This document shows, piece by piece, positions 32,201-41,900 of a DNA stretch of 64,000 bases. The notes beneath the pieces were generated by a model. It ran no database searches, had not been told where the DNA came from, and saw nothing but the letters and a program-made list of their open reading frames with translations. This stretch comes from Epithemia pelagica (Eukaryota; Bacillariophyta; Bacillariophyceae; Surirellales; Surirellaceae), in NCBI GenBank assembly GCA_946965045.2, contig OX337235.1, forward strand, positions 3,047,928-3,111,927, written 5' to 3'. How positions within the stretch are numbered: position 1 is the stretch's first letter; each line of letters begins with the position of its first letter. Made by a program: the position numbers and the translations under genes.

Positions 32201-33513
32201 GTGATGGTCTGCCAGAGAATTGCGCCGCCGTGACGCAGCCCGGTACGCCACAGAACCAAGCCATTTTGTGGCTTGCCAACAGTCGAGACGTGCAATTCAT
32301 GACCGAAACCACTCAAATGGCTCGGTATGGCCTCGCCACATTGTATTATAGTACCAACGGTGATGACTGGCTGCGGAACGACGACTGGCTCTCCGACCTT
32401 CCTCTTTGTCGATGGTACAGTACCTCTCAATTCACCAACATTTGCGACCCAATGGGGAACCTGCTCCATCTGGAGCTCGACAACAACAATCTCGACGGAT
32501 CTCTGGTTCCCGAACTTGCCCTCTTGCCGACGATGCAAACACTTAGTATCAAGAGTTCGGGTACAGGACAATTAACAGGTCTCCTTCCACCAACTTTGGC
32601 AGCTTTGTCCCAGCTCACCAGTGTCACGATAACGGGAAATTCATTCTCTGGAGGACTGCCGGATACATACGGAGACTGGGTGCAAGTGCAAACACTGGAT
32701 TTGAGCAACAATAACCTTTCAGGTACCATTCCTTTGGGATTTGGACCGTTTCTCTCTGCGAATTCCATAGATTTATCAGACAATAACTTCTCGGGTCCCG
32801 TTCCTGCCTCATTGGCCATTTCGGGAGTGTCGCCCAATGACAATCTATTCGACCTGAATTTGGATGACAATGACTTCACCTTTGTACCAAGTCAATTTGG
32901 TTTGCTGCGAAATATGATTAGTCTCCGCGCGAACCGAAATAATTTGCAAGTCTTCCCGACTGCCGTCTTCTCCATGACACAATTGCAAGTATTGCAACTC
33001 AGTGGCAACGGCATGGACGGACCCCTTCCCACTGGATTAGCGGCCAATGTGAACCTGAAAGATTTGTTCTTGTTGGATAACCGACTGACGGGTCCACTCA
33101 TTCCAGAACTGTTTTCCTTGGAAAATTTGGAACGGCTCAATTTGAGTTTCAATCGCTTGTCAGGTCCCATTCCGTCCGACATTGAAAATTTGGTCAATGT
33201 ACGAGAATTGCATTTGGAAGGCAACTTGGGCATTAACGGGAGTGTGCCTGCAGCCTTGGCCTCGTTAACACAAATCCGTGCCATTCACATTGAAAAGACT
33301 GGCTTGACCGGTTCCATTCCTGATCCAGTGTGTACATTATACAGTACCACAATGACTCGACCACCAATCGCGTACGCCGATTGCGACGATCATGATGACA
33401 ACGCACCCTGTTTCCAATGGTGCTGTACCGATTCTACATTGGAGGATGATTGTACGTGTCGGTTCCCCACAGGTGATTCAAGATGCTTTGCTTCTTTCGG
33501 TGGTTCCTTGTAG
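29275..33513 (+). CDS. LRR membrane protein with long acidic Ser-rich cytosolic tail, copy 1
   Basis: 1412 residues from ATG 29275. Residues 1 to ~590 are almost entirely Ser, Glu, Asp, Gly and Thr in short periodic repeats (SGSGSESGSG, AESGTQEDEDT). Residues ~590-890 are charged and include three aromatic motifs (GGFFGWLGG, TGWFGAGWG, RGWFAALFLG). A basic stretch (EEKRKKQERERR) precedes one membrane helix at 894-920 (MILLITAAVAGGVLISGMVI), implying a cytosolic N-terminus and an outside C-terminus. After a Pro/Thr linker come the diatom-type LRR cap (ARYGLATLYYSTNGDDW, CRW) and about twelve LRRs (LQTLDLSNNNLSGTIP type), ending in a Cys-rich cap. The kind of ligand and any signalling partner are unknown. 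A tandem paralogue starts at 34725. Confidence 0.85.
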   Translation: MAKKNNNRKTNDDDDESSSSGSEEESGSESGSGSGSGSESGSGSESGSGSESGSGSGSGSEDGSSSSGSESGSGSESGSGSQSGTSGSGTSNNDDDDDDDDDDGDEETSETSGSKSTMISSIASDAESGSGFDDDDESESSGLPGTDEEDSSTSGDEEEEDSDSESEGSGSGSGSSGSGSTSGSGSASGSGSGSRSASASASESSSTPESKKTSSNPSSPEDSEEPTSQANSGSTTGNAGDDETSKDDDSATNDDDDDKSESGSESASESASESASESASKSASESASVSERTDDQDEEESASERTDDQDDDEESASEQTDEQDESGSEVEVEQDDDDDDDDESGTAESGTQGDEDTAESGTQEDEDTAESGTQEDEDTAESGTQEDEETQESDDDEEEDNETAEDDASEEEEEEASASGSESGADETRSASESEGGTRSEASGTQDEEGDSEEEDEDEEEEGSEEEGSEGEEEEDDEEDSEEGSFESSEKEDSSIDQSEETYSAPDMSNGENGSSRSESEEEEEDYEDDDEEEEETEDEEEETEDEEEDTEEESEEESYEESNYTEEEGTENASASGNQEDMFGQKEDKNNDRRGGFFGWLGGSSKKLNESPGSPAEDAFGAPSGSVSEVDVQMSFDGEDVSEGEGTDRTDDDKENRRTGWFGAGWGSRSKLDENDNRAGSYSLRDKEYAKRKEARVASLQAEREHQREEEDESRRKREKKWEKQKRKDEAAAAAAGFGRDDDDDEYGEQFDDETERDEDFGNQKKKRGWFAALFLGKKTKENVGGGDDMEDGGMMPSIAEGDREDDTTDRFDDEPMRDLEAGYSVSGSRIGSKAGSRTSLTSKSKGGGAKTSSKSRKSRPGGGSFGTTSTSTKASIKRYEEKRKKQERERRMILLITAAVAGGVLISGMVIGLGISVGLGLFDDDNGPDVTTIIEPGTSTPTMAPSLDVRDRPISGPTSAPTPSILPQLIESACDGLPENCAAVTQPGTPQNQAILWLANSRDVQFMTETTQMARYGLATLYYSTNGDDWLRNDDWLSDLPLCRWYSTSQFTNICDPMGNLLHLELDNNNLDGSLVPELALLPTMQTLSIKSSGTGQLTGLLPPTLAALSQLTSVTITGNSFSGGLPDTYGDWVQVQTLDLSNNNLSGTIPLGFGPFLSANSIDLSDNNFSGPVPASLAISGVSPNDNLFDLNLDDNDFTFVPSQFGLLRNMISLRANRNNLQVFPTAVFSMTQLQVLQLSGNGMDGPLPTGLAANVNLKDLFLLDNRLTGPLIPELFSLENLERLNLSFNRLSGPIPSDIENLVNVRELHLEGNLGINGSVPAALASLTQIRAIHIEKTGLTGSIPDPVCTLYSTTMTRPPIAYADCDDHDDNAPCFQWCCTDSTLEDDCTCRFPTGDSRCFASFGGSL

Positions 33514-34724
33514 ACAACGCAGCACTCTCTTGTATGGCATTCGACCAAAAGTGTCCCTCGTTTTGCGGTCAGCAACACAAGGGTAACCAAAATTCCCTCG
33601 TCACTTGTATGCTCTGCAAAAATGCCGGAAAAGTGACAAACTTAGAGCAGATGATGTGTGTGGGTTGTTTGTACAAAGAGAATCGGACACTGTAAAACTA
33701 TTATGACAACACAACTACTCTATAGATACATTTAATTTGAGTCTCATCGTTTTAGTGTCATTAGAATCAAAATCTTCCAGCCGTGTGTCCATGGTCGACA
33801 GGATCTATTGATCACGCATAAAGGCAAGGTAGGATGGAGCTCCTCCTTGGAGTACGTTGTATTCCGATACCTAGCATGCGAGGAGATTTCTACAAAAACC
33901 TATACTATCTAGCTAGACATCAATAGTTGGAATAGCTGTTCTTTTGGTTGGCAGCTGTCTCACGGAAGCCAAAAGTGGCGAGTCTCTCCGTTTGGACCAC
34001 CATTTCGGTTGCATGGAACGATTTTGGTGTTTGGTTTTAGAACACTTCCAGTTTGCAGTGAGATCGTGCCAAATTTGTTGGGTTTGAGAGTTGGTTGCGA
34101 GCACCGCCCAATCTTGGCCATTGTCCGGCGGTGGATTGTTTGTTGGGTATGGGGGATATATCCGTCCCTTACAGTGACATGGGATTTCATCCAGGACTTG
34201 GTAGAATAGCCCATCACAACGGACAATGTGAGAGATAAACATCCATCAAACCAAGACTTAAGCTCTAATGTTTTGTATACAGGAAACAGTCAGGGCAATT
34301 CCAATGCAACGGGGAGTCACCCCAAATTTTTTGGCAAAACCAGAACTTGGCACCTTTTTTGCACCACACAAAGGTTTTTTTTGTTGAGACGCCTCTCCTC
34401 TGCTGGCTCTGCTCTTTGCCCTGCTCTCTTGCTGTGCTGTCGACACCTCTTTTTCTTCTCCTCCTTCTTCTTGCTCGCATCCTGGGAACCATCATTTGAA
34501 GTTGGTTGGTTGCCATCTTTTGCTCCCATCTTTGCTGGAGGAAAAATAGTTCTTTTGCCATTTCCAGTCTCGCTGAAATCATCCGGTAGAGGTGGGTCGT
34601 CCGTAACAGTACTTGTTATATACAACAAAACAGCCACCAATAACAACCATCCACAACAACAACCATCCACAATAACAACCATCCACAATAACAATAGCAA
34701 CAACATCAACAACAAATCATCATC
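33514..34724. other. Intergenic region with CCATCCACAA-type simple repeat
   Basis: No gene supported. The last ~70 bases before the second LRR gene are a simple repeat of CCATCCACAAYAACAA units (about 34645-34700), likely within the leader. Confidence 0.45.
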
Positions 34725-37700
34725 ATGGCACGAGACAGTGACAGCGATAGTGATGAAGAAACGTCGTCGGGTTCCGAAGTGAGTGATTCCCTCACAAGCA
34801 GTCCGGAAGAAGACGAGTCGGGCAGTGATGACGACGATGATGACGAAGAATCGGGCAGCGACGACGACGATTCGGAAGAGGAGTCGGAGGAAGAATCGGG
34901 AAGTGACGAGGACGAGGACGATGACGAGTCGGAGGAAGATTCCGAAGAGGACTCGGACGAAGACGACGATGAGTCGGAAGAAGAAGAAGACTCGGAGGAT
35001 GAAGATGATGATGATGAGTCCGAAGAAGGGTCTGGATCGGAATCTCATACTGGCTCTCAAACAGGCTCGGGTACTGGGTCACACACGGGATCTGGTGATG
35101 AAGAAGAAGAAAGCGAGTCGCGAGATGAGGAAGAATCCGAGGAAGGATCGGAAGAAGAGGAGGAAGAGGGATCCGAGGAGGAAGAAGAAGATGAAGAAGA
35201 TGACGAGGAGGATGATGAAGAAACGGGAGAAGGAGAGGAATCCACATTGGACGAAGAAACGGGAAGTTATTCGGATAGTGGCGATCCAGCCACGGAAGGA
35301 GATGAAGAAGAAGATGATGATGACGAAGAACCCGAAGGATCCGAATCATACGACGACGATGAAGAAACAGCCGAAGACGACGAGGAGGACGACGAAGAGG
35401 GTTCGTACGATGAGGATGAAGAGGGCACAGAGGATTACGACGATGATGAAGAAGAAGAAGATTCCAATGACAATCTCAATGCTCATTTCGACAAGGACGT
35501 GAATTCTCCTCGTCCGGAAGAACCATCAGTCGACGAGGAGACGGCTTTCCCAATACCAACATCTGGTACTGTGGCTACCGCTGATTTTGGTAGAGAAGAA
35601 GACGACGAGGAAGAAGAAACCGAAGAAGATGACGAAGAAGGCGAGGATGGTCCCAAGCCTGGATTCTTTGGTTGGCTGGGCAAAGATCAGCAACAACAAG
35701 AAGGCCAAGATTTCAACAATAATGGCGATTTCGGGTTTAATGGACAACAACAGAGTGAAGAGTCTCCAGGAGCGGAAGAAAAGAGAAAAAACGGTTGGTT
35801 CAATTTTGCAGGAAAGCAATTTGAAGGCGAAGATCAAGATGAGTACGATGAGGAAACCTTTATGGATGAAGGCGATGAAGACGACGAAGATGACGAGGAC
35901 GACGAGGATGACGATGAAGGTATTGAAATGCTCACTGCCATAGAAGAAGGGGAAAACGAAGACGAAGAGACCGATACGGATCGTTTTGATGACGAACCGG
36001 AAGATTTGGAAGGTAGAACACGGGCATTCTCATCCAGGCGTTCCTCGGAGGCCTCGAGAGCTTCTTCCAAACGATCTCGAGGCGCCGGATCCAGTCTTCG
36101 GAAGCCGTACGACGACGGCAGTCGTTATGCCGGACAAGAACGGCGCATGACACCCGAAGAAGAATATCAGAGATGGCGAAAAGAATGTTGGTGGCTGGCC
36201 TGGATCACGGCAACGATTGTGGCAATTATTCTGCTGCTTGGTATTGGAGGTGGTTTTGCTATCGCTGCAGCCGTTGGTGCCTTTAGTGACGATGAACCAA
36301 GCAATCGAACTATCATAAATGAACGAGACGCTACCTTGGAGCCAACCGAAATGAATGAAACTCTCTCTCCGTCGCCCACTCCCAATGGAACCCCAGCACC
36401 CACAATGTCCAGTGCTCCTTCAGAAGCACCGACCGGGAGAGGGTTGCCGGAGGTTGTCAATACGGTTTGTACGGCCTTTCCAGAAACGTGTAGTTTGATT
36501 GGGGATTCACAATCACCACAACGAAAGGCTGCCGATTGGTTGTCCAATGATCCCAATCTCGTGAACCGTCCAGAATCCGAGATCCTTTCAAGATATGCCA
36601 TGGCAACCCTCTATTACAGCACCGACGGGGACAATTGGAGAACCAACACCAATTGGCTGAATCTAAACATTCCCATTTGTCAATGGTACACTACATCCTC
36701 TGAACCTTCGGTCTGTGATTCGGATGGCAATTTGATAATATTGGATATGCGTTTCAACAATTTGAATGGACCTCTTCCTCCCGAAATGGTCCTTCTACCG
36801 ACACTCGAATACATTCGCATCATTAGTTCTGGATCCAAGCAACTGACGGGTCCATTGCCAGAAGAAATAGGAGACCTGGCTTCTCTTACAACTTTGATTC
36901 TTACGGGCAATGACATGAGTGGAAACATCCCAACATCTTACAGCGGCTTGTCTCGGCTGGAAACGTTGGATTTGAGCTACAATGGTTTGTCCGGTGTCCT
37001 CTCACCGGAACTGGGGCCCTTCCCGGCTTTGACAGAACTCAACTTGGCTCGCAACAAATTTGAAGGAACGGTCCCTTCGGCGTTGGTGTCGGATGGCATT
37101 AATGTCAATACGGTGCTCGAGTCATTGCTTTTGTTTGAGAATGAGTTTGTGGATGTGCCAAATTCTTTTGCTCTGTTAGAAAACGCGCACAAGTTGAATT
37201 TGAGACAGAATAACTTGACATCCTTTCCTATTTCCATCTTTTCCATGCTGGAATTGGAATATTTGGATTTGAGTTTCAACATGATTGTGGGTGGTCTACC
37301 TGTCGGATTGGCAGCCAATGAAAACCTGCGTGACCTATCGTTGGGGAGCAATCGAATGAATGGTCCCTTGATTCCGGAGATATTCGCCTTGAATTTAGAC
37401 ATTCGTTTGGATTTGAGTTACAATGATTTCACTGGACCAATCCCCTCAGAGGTTGGGAACATGGTCAACTTGACAAGCTTTAGCGTGAATGGCAATGTCG
37501 ATATCAATGGCGAGCTTCCCGAAGAAATGAGTGGCATGACACAATTGGCAGAAATTCGCATTGACGATACCGACATGACGGGTCCCATTCCGGATTCAGT
37601 GTGTGCCGCATTTAATGCCTCGGATCCTTCTCCCATTGGCTTTGCCGATTGCGACGATCACGACAATGGCGCGCCATGCTTTCAGTGGTGCTGTGCCAAT

Positions 37701-37748
37701 TCGACCTGTACCTGTCGTTATGGGCTTGGTTCACTGATATGCTTCTGA
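34725..37748 (+). CDS. LRR membrane protein with acidic cytosolic tail, copy 2
   Basis: 1007 residues from ATG 34725. It has the same plan as the upstream paralogue but a shorter acidic tail (~430 residues of Glu/Asp/Ser, e.g. DEEDDEEDDEETGEGEES). Two aromatic motifs lie in that tail (PGFFGWLGKDQ and NGWFNFAGKQ). One membrane helix is at about 489-520 (WITATIVAIILLLGIGGGF). The LRR cap reads SRYAMATLYYSTDGDNW and CQWYTTSSEP, followed by about twelve LRRs and a Cys-rich end (CFQWCCANSTCTCRYGLGS). The last 145 codons and ~290 bases downstream recur as fragments at 56677, 60214 and 63751. The type II orientation and repeats suggest surface recognition or adhesion, by inference. Confidence 0.85.
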   Translation: MARDSDSDSDEETSSGSEVSDSLTSSPEEDESGSDDDDDDEESGSDDDDSEEESEEESGSDEDEDDDESEEDSEEDSDEDDDESEEEEDSEDEDDDDESEEGSGSESHTGSQTGSGTGSHTGSGDEEEESESRDEEESEEGSEEEEEEGSEEEEEDEEDDEEDDEETGEGEESTLDEETGSYSDSGDPATEGDEEEDDDDEEPEGSESYDDDEETAEDDEEDDEEGSYDEDEEGTEDYDDDEEEEDSNDNLNAHFDKDVNSPRPEEPSVDEETAFPIPTSGTVATADFGREEDDEEEETEEDDEEGEDGPKPGFFGWLGKDQQQQEGQDFNNNGDFGFNGQQQSEESPGAEEKRKNGWFNFAGKQFEGEDQDEYDEETFMDEGDEDDEDDEDDEDDDEGIEMLTAIEEGENEDEETDTDRFDDEPEDLEGRTRAFSSRRSSEASRASSKRSRGAGSSLRKPYDDGSRYAGQERRMTPEEEYQRWRKECWWLAWITATIVAIILLLGIGGGFAIAAAVGAFSDDEPSNRTIINERDATLEPTEMNETLSPSPTPNGTPAPTMSSAPSEAPTGRGLPEVVNTVCTAFPETCSLIGDSQSPQRKAADWLSNDPNLVNRPESEILSRYAMATLYYSTDGDNWRTNTNWLNLNIPICQWYTTSSEPSVCDSDGNLIILDMRFNNLNGPLPPEMVLLPTLEYIRIISSGSKQLTGPLPEEIGDLASLTTLILTGNDMSGNIPTSYSGLSRLETLDLSYNGLSGVLSPELGPFPALTELNLARNKFEGTVPSALVSDGINVNTVLESLLLFENEFVDVPNSFALLENAHKLNLRQNNLTSFPISIFSMLELEYLDLSFNMIVGGLPVGLAANENLRDLSLGSNRMNGPLIPEIFALNLDIRLDLSYNDFTGPIPSEVGNMVNLTSFSVNGNVDINGELPEEMSGMTQLAEIRIDDTDMTGPIPDSVCAAFNASDPSPIGFADCDDHDNGAPCFQWCCANSTCTCRYGLGSLICF

Positions 37749-38036
37749 ATATAGGAACGTAGGAGCGGGGGACCAGAATCGATCGAGAGATGAAACTGAT
37801 GAAACCATTTACAATTGTTTTCGTTAAAGATTGTTGTACCTCTCAAGACGATCAGCAGTCTATGTACTTTTTATTATTCTCTTTGTTCTATTATAAACCC
37901 CACAATATAGACGTAACTACTTCTAGTTACAAATTACCCCCGCGGCCGAGCGACCTAGCAGTCATAGTCTTTTGAGGTGTGACTAGGAGTATTATTTTTT
38001 GTGTCAAAATCAAAACCGTCAGTCGAACAGTTATTT
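37749..38036. other. 3' flank of LRR copy 2, up to the Copia insertion point
   Basis: Nearly identical to 57115-57407 and its next copy, where the sequence continues without the Copia element. It shows an ATTT that is repeated after the element (38033-38036 and 44606-44609). Confidence 0.8.
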
Positions 38037-38183
38037 TGTTTATCCTAGCTTGATACGGGAGTCCCGCCACGACTGGGGTCATGGTCATTACCGCATACCC
38101 GTTTACTGGAAAGGGGAAAACATATCTTTCGTAGTTGTAATCTCAGTCTTTTAGAAGTTGACTTATACGAAGCGTATAAGACA
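38037..38183 (+). repeat. 5' LTR of the Copia element
   Basis: 147 bases, TG...CA. It differs from the 3' LTR by an 11-base segment (TATCTTTCGTA) and a neighbouring T/C change; the rest appears identical, which argues for a fairly recent insertion. Confidence 0.9.
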
Positions 38184-38201
38184 GTTTATCAGACCCACAA
38201 G
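38184..38201 (+). promoter_or_regulatory. Possible primer-binding site
   Basis: Immediately after the 5' LTR the sequence GTTTATCAGACCCAC contains TATCAGA, the core of the initiator-Met tRNA-derived primer site used by many Copia elements. The match is short, so this is tentative. Confidence 0.3.
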
Positions 38202-38209
38202 GATTGAAG

Positions 38210-38920
38210 ATGACGATGACAACGAGAGTTAATACTAGGAGTACTACTACGAAAGACAGTAGCGCGGAAGGCGGAGGTATGGGAAGTAACGGAGGTAGTG
38301 GAAGTACGGGAGTTAGTGGAAGCGGAGGCGGAGATCATTCCAGTGCACGAGGAAACAGTACTTCACGAGAAGGCCGCGGAAGCGAATCCGGAACAGGAGG
38401 AACGGGAGAATCAGGAGGGCCTGGCACAGGGGGCGGAGGGCGCGCTGGAACTTCAAGTGGAACCAGCGCCGGGGGAACAAGCGGCGGAGGTACAGCCGCA
38501 GGAGGAGGAAGCGGATCTCGCCGCGAAACTGGAAGAGCCGCGGGAGGAGGACGAAGGGGAGGGAATCCCGGAGGCGGGGGTGCTCCCGGAGGTGGGGGTG
38601 CTCCCGGTGGTGGAGGAGGAGGCGATCCGGGAGCTGGTGGCGCTCCAGGAGGAGGAGGAGGAGATGGCGGCGTTCCCGGAGGAGGCGGCGCTCCCGGCGG
38701 AGGTGGCGCCCCGGGGGGTGGCGATGGAGGAGACGGAGACGGAGGCGGAGGCGCACCGCCGCCTCCAGCACCTGTACCGGTAACAGCAGTCGGCATGGCA
38801 CTGCTCGTCTGCGGTGCGAATCCCCAAGAAATACAGGCCCTAGAGGTCACTGAACGGTTGAATACTTTGGCTGCGCTCGGTCGGCTTAGCTCCGACGACG
38901 TCACGCAATTGGTATCCTGA
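38210..38920 (+). CDS. Copia ORF 1a: Gly-rich N-terminal Gag extension
   Basis: 236 codons from ATG 38210 to a UGA at 38918-38920. After a Thr/Arg-rich start the protein is mostly Gly with Ser, Ala, Pro and Glu (GGGAPGGGGAPGGGGGGDP), ending in a short ordinary region (MALLVCGANPQEIQALEVTE). Such a long Gly-rich module is unusual before a Copia Gag. It is in the same frame as the following Gag, and the sequence after the stop (LEKRVPPNNISIPTAVVLNI) reads as coding with no ATG for ~52 codons. I infer that the two form one protein by read-through or before a recent nonsense change. Confidence 0.65.
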   Translation: MTMTTRVNTRSTTTKDSSAEGGGMGSNGGSGSTGVSGSGGGDHSSARGNSTSREGRGSESGTGGTGESGGPGTGGGGRAGTSSGTSAGGTSGGGTAAGGGSGSRRETGRAAGGGRRGGNPGGGGAPGGGGAPGGGGGGDPGAGGAPGGGGGDGGVPGGGGAPGGGGAPGGGDGGDGDGGGGAPPPPAPVPVTAVGMALLVCGANPQEIQALEVTERLNTLAALGRLSSDDVTQLVS

Positions 38921-38924
38921 CTAG
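38918..38924 (+). promoter_or_regulatory. Candidate stop-codon read-through signal UGA-CUAG
   Basis: The stop between ORF 1a and Gag is TGA followed directly by CTAG. UGA CUA(G) is the known type II read-through context of several viral and cellular genes. The adjoining frame is open on both sides. Confidence 0.5.
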
Positions 38925-41900
38925 AGAAGCGTGTTCCCCCGAATAACATTAGTATTCCTACAGCTGTCGTCTTGAACATTCAAGGGCTTTGCTTCTGGGT
39001 AGCACGTGCTCGCCGTCAAGGACGCATAATTGTGGCGGGGGATTTCGATCATACCGCACTCTCCGAGGCATTAGACGCGATGGAAATAAAAGCCGAGAAG
39101 AACAGCTCTCCTGAAATTAAACCTTCTGCATTGAAGGAAGACAATTGGGAGGAGTGGAGCCAAGAATTTCCGACGTACTTGTCTCATGTACTCGGGAAAC
39201 AGCAAGCGCCGTTAGACTATGTGATCCGTCCGGACCTAGACCCTACTCATGCTTTCGAATCCCGTCGCGAAGAAGAGATGTATAGCTACCCGCTAGGTGG
39301 CCCGCACTTCCGAGAAGATAACAAGCAAGTCTTTAGGCTCCTTAGCGATCTAGTTAAAGATCAGGCTGCGACCTGGATACAGCCTTTTGTTGCTTCCCAA
39401 GACGGACGTCGTGCATGGCTTGCTCTGGTTGACTATTTTGATGGTGGAGGACAAAAAGAAAAACGGATCACGAAGGCCGAGGCTGTTCTTACTACGTTAT
39501 ATTATAACAATGAGCGCGTATTCAGCTTCGACGCTTATGCCGCAAAGTTACTCAAGGCTTTTCGCACCCTGGAAAACACGCCAAACCGTCGCACCCCATC
39601 CAACCAAGTAAAAATTCTCATTGACAACATTCGGATCACCTCACCTGAGTTCGCTGTTATTAAAGGACACGTTCGCATCACCCACCGTTCCGACCTTCAC
39701 GGCGCGATTTCCTATATCTCGCGTGAAGTATCCGAACTTTTTCCCGACGTTACTGTTCCTTCACGTAACCAAGGACGCCACCGATTCATCTCGGAAACCA
39801 CCTCATCCTCGAGACCTCGTAGTTTCCATGGTCTCACCCAAGAAAATGGTGTTTATCATTTCTATGGCGTCGACGTCACCGACGTTCAGCGTCGCTTTTC
39901 TTCTCAAGAGATGCAGACGCTTGGCCCGGGTGGCCAAGCATACGTGTACCAGGAACGCGAACGCCTTCGCGGTACCAACAACTCGGGTCGAGGCTTCGGT
40001 GGTCGGGGACGTGGTGGCAGAGGCGGTGGTGGACGGTATTATGGCAGCGGCGGCGGCGGTCGTGGGGGCGGCAATAGGGACAATAGGGGCATTTCAGAGA
40101 TCCAAACGGGCGGTGGTGGTGGTGACTCGGTTATTACCGACATCACTAACGACCAGACACGGGCAACTGGCACACAGGGGCAAGGCCAGACGACGTCAGA
40201 TGACAGAGGCAGTACCAATGGGAGGCGCTTTGGGGCAGGCGCTTACGGACAACAGGGGAATCAGGGAGAGAACCGTAGTCAAGGGGGACAACAAGGGGGA
40301 AGAGGGGTTAGCACGGTCACTTGTGGGCCACAGAGACAAATCGGAAAAATAGAAAAAGGTTGGTTGTTAGATCGAGACGAAAGCCAGACAACCGGACGGA
40401 ACGAGACGGATACAATGGCCGACACTTGTTGTGCCGGCCGCAATTGGACCCTGGTAGAGACGACGGGAATGGAGTGTGCCGTCAACGATTTAACAGGCAA
40501 CCAGGTTCATGGTAGGCACATCCCGGTGGCAACATGTGCGACGGTCATTCGAGAGGCGAAAACTGGAGTGGAACTGGTGTTGATTGGTCACCAGATGTTG
40601 TGGTTCGGGGAACATTTAGATAAGAGTTTGCTTAATCAGAATCAAATACGGTTCGCCGGTCATACTGTGAAAGACGATCCGACACGTGTCAAGGAAGACG
40701 GATTCGGCATTTGGGCTGACGGGATTCATATTCCGTTTGAACTGCAAGGTACGACAGTCTATTTCGAGTCCCGGGCTCCGACGTTCAAGGAGATAGAGGA
40801 GTTACCAAGCGTCACGCTTACTAGACAAGAGCTATGGGACCCAAGAAACGTTGATCTCACGCAACATGACGCGAGTCCGTACATTGAAGCATATGACGCG
40901 AGCGCGGCGGGCATCGGACAGGTGTCCCGCATCCTTACACCCGCTGGGATTAGTCAAGAGTTAGCGGCGCTGCCGAGCATCAAACAAGTTGATACAACGC
41001 GACACTCGCAGGTGACCCCAGAAACTATCAGTCGCAAATGGAAAGTTGGGCTCGAAACTGCCCGTGCGACCCTCCGAGTGACCACCCAACAGGGAATCCG
41101 TACGGCGGTCTCCCCTATTACACGAAGATACCGGGTTGACAACCTGGCACTCCACCGCAACCGTCTCGATACTCGCCTTTTCACCGACACTCTGTTCTCG
41201 AAGACATTATGTTTAAGTGGCAATAAGTGTGCTCAAGTTTTTACTGACGGCCAATACACGGCTGTCTACCCTATGGCCTCCAAGTCTCAGGCCGGACACG
41301 CGCTAGCACAGTTCATTGATGAAGTCGGAGTTCCAGCCTGCCTTACGGCCGACCTTGCCGGTGAGCAAACTGGGGCATCTACACTTTTCTCCAAGCTTGT
41401 TCGGCACCATCGTATCGACATTAAATGGAGCGAAAAGGGCACAGGCAAGCAAAACCATCGCGCAGAAAGAGAGATCGGACTACTCAAAGAACGTTGGCGC
41501 CGTCGCATGGCCGATTTGAACGTTCCAAAGCGTCTTTGGGACTATGGCCTCGTATATGAAGCCGGCATCCTCAATCGCGTCGCCCGGGGACAAGATGGGC
41601 GGACTGGAATTGAGCGACTTGCTGGGGATACGCCTGACATATCCGAATGGCTCGATTTTTCGTTCTTTGATCTCGTGTGGTTTCACGACAACTCGAAGGG
41701 TGATACCACTGACGAACAGCCCTCACTTGGGTACTGGTTGGGAGTTGCCCATCGTATTGGCAGCGACTTGTGTTATTGGGTCTTAACCAAGTCGGGCAAA
41801 GTGATAGCAAGGACAACGGTACAACACGTCACACAGGCCGACATGGATGACCCAAAGATATCCGAAAGGATCAGGCAATTCAAGTTGATTGTTGCGGAAA

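Noticed and set aside
38298-38979. Other-frame ORFs over the Gly-rich Copia region
   Set aside because: Shadows of GGN-rich sequence; the Gly-rich frame is the one that continues into Gag.
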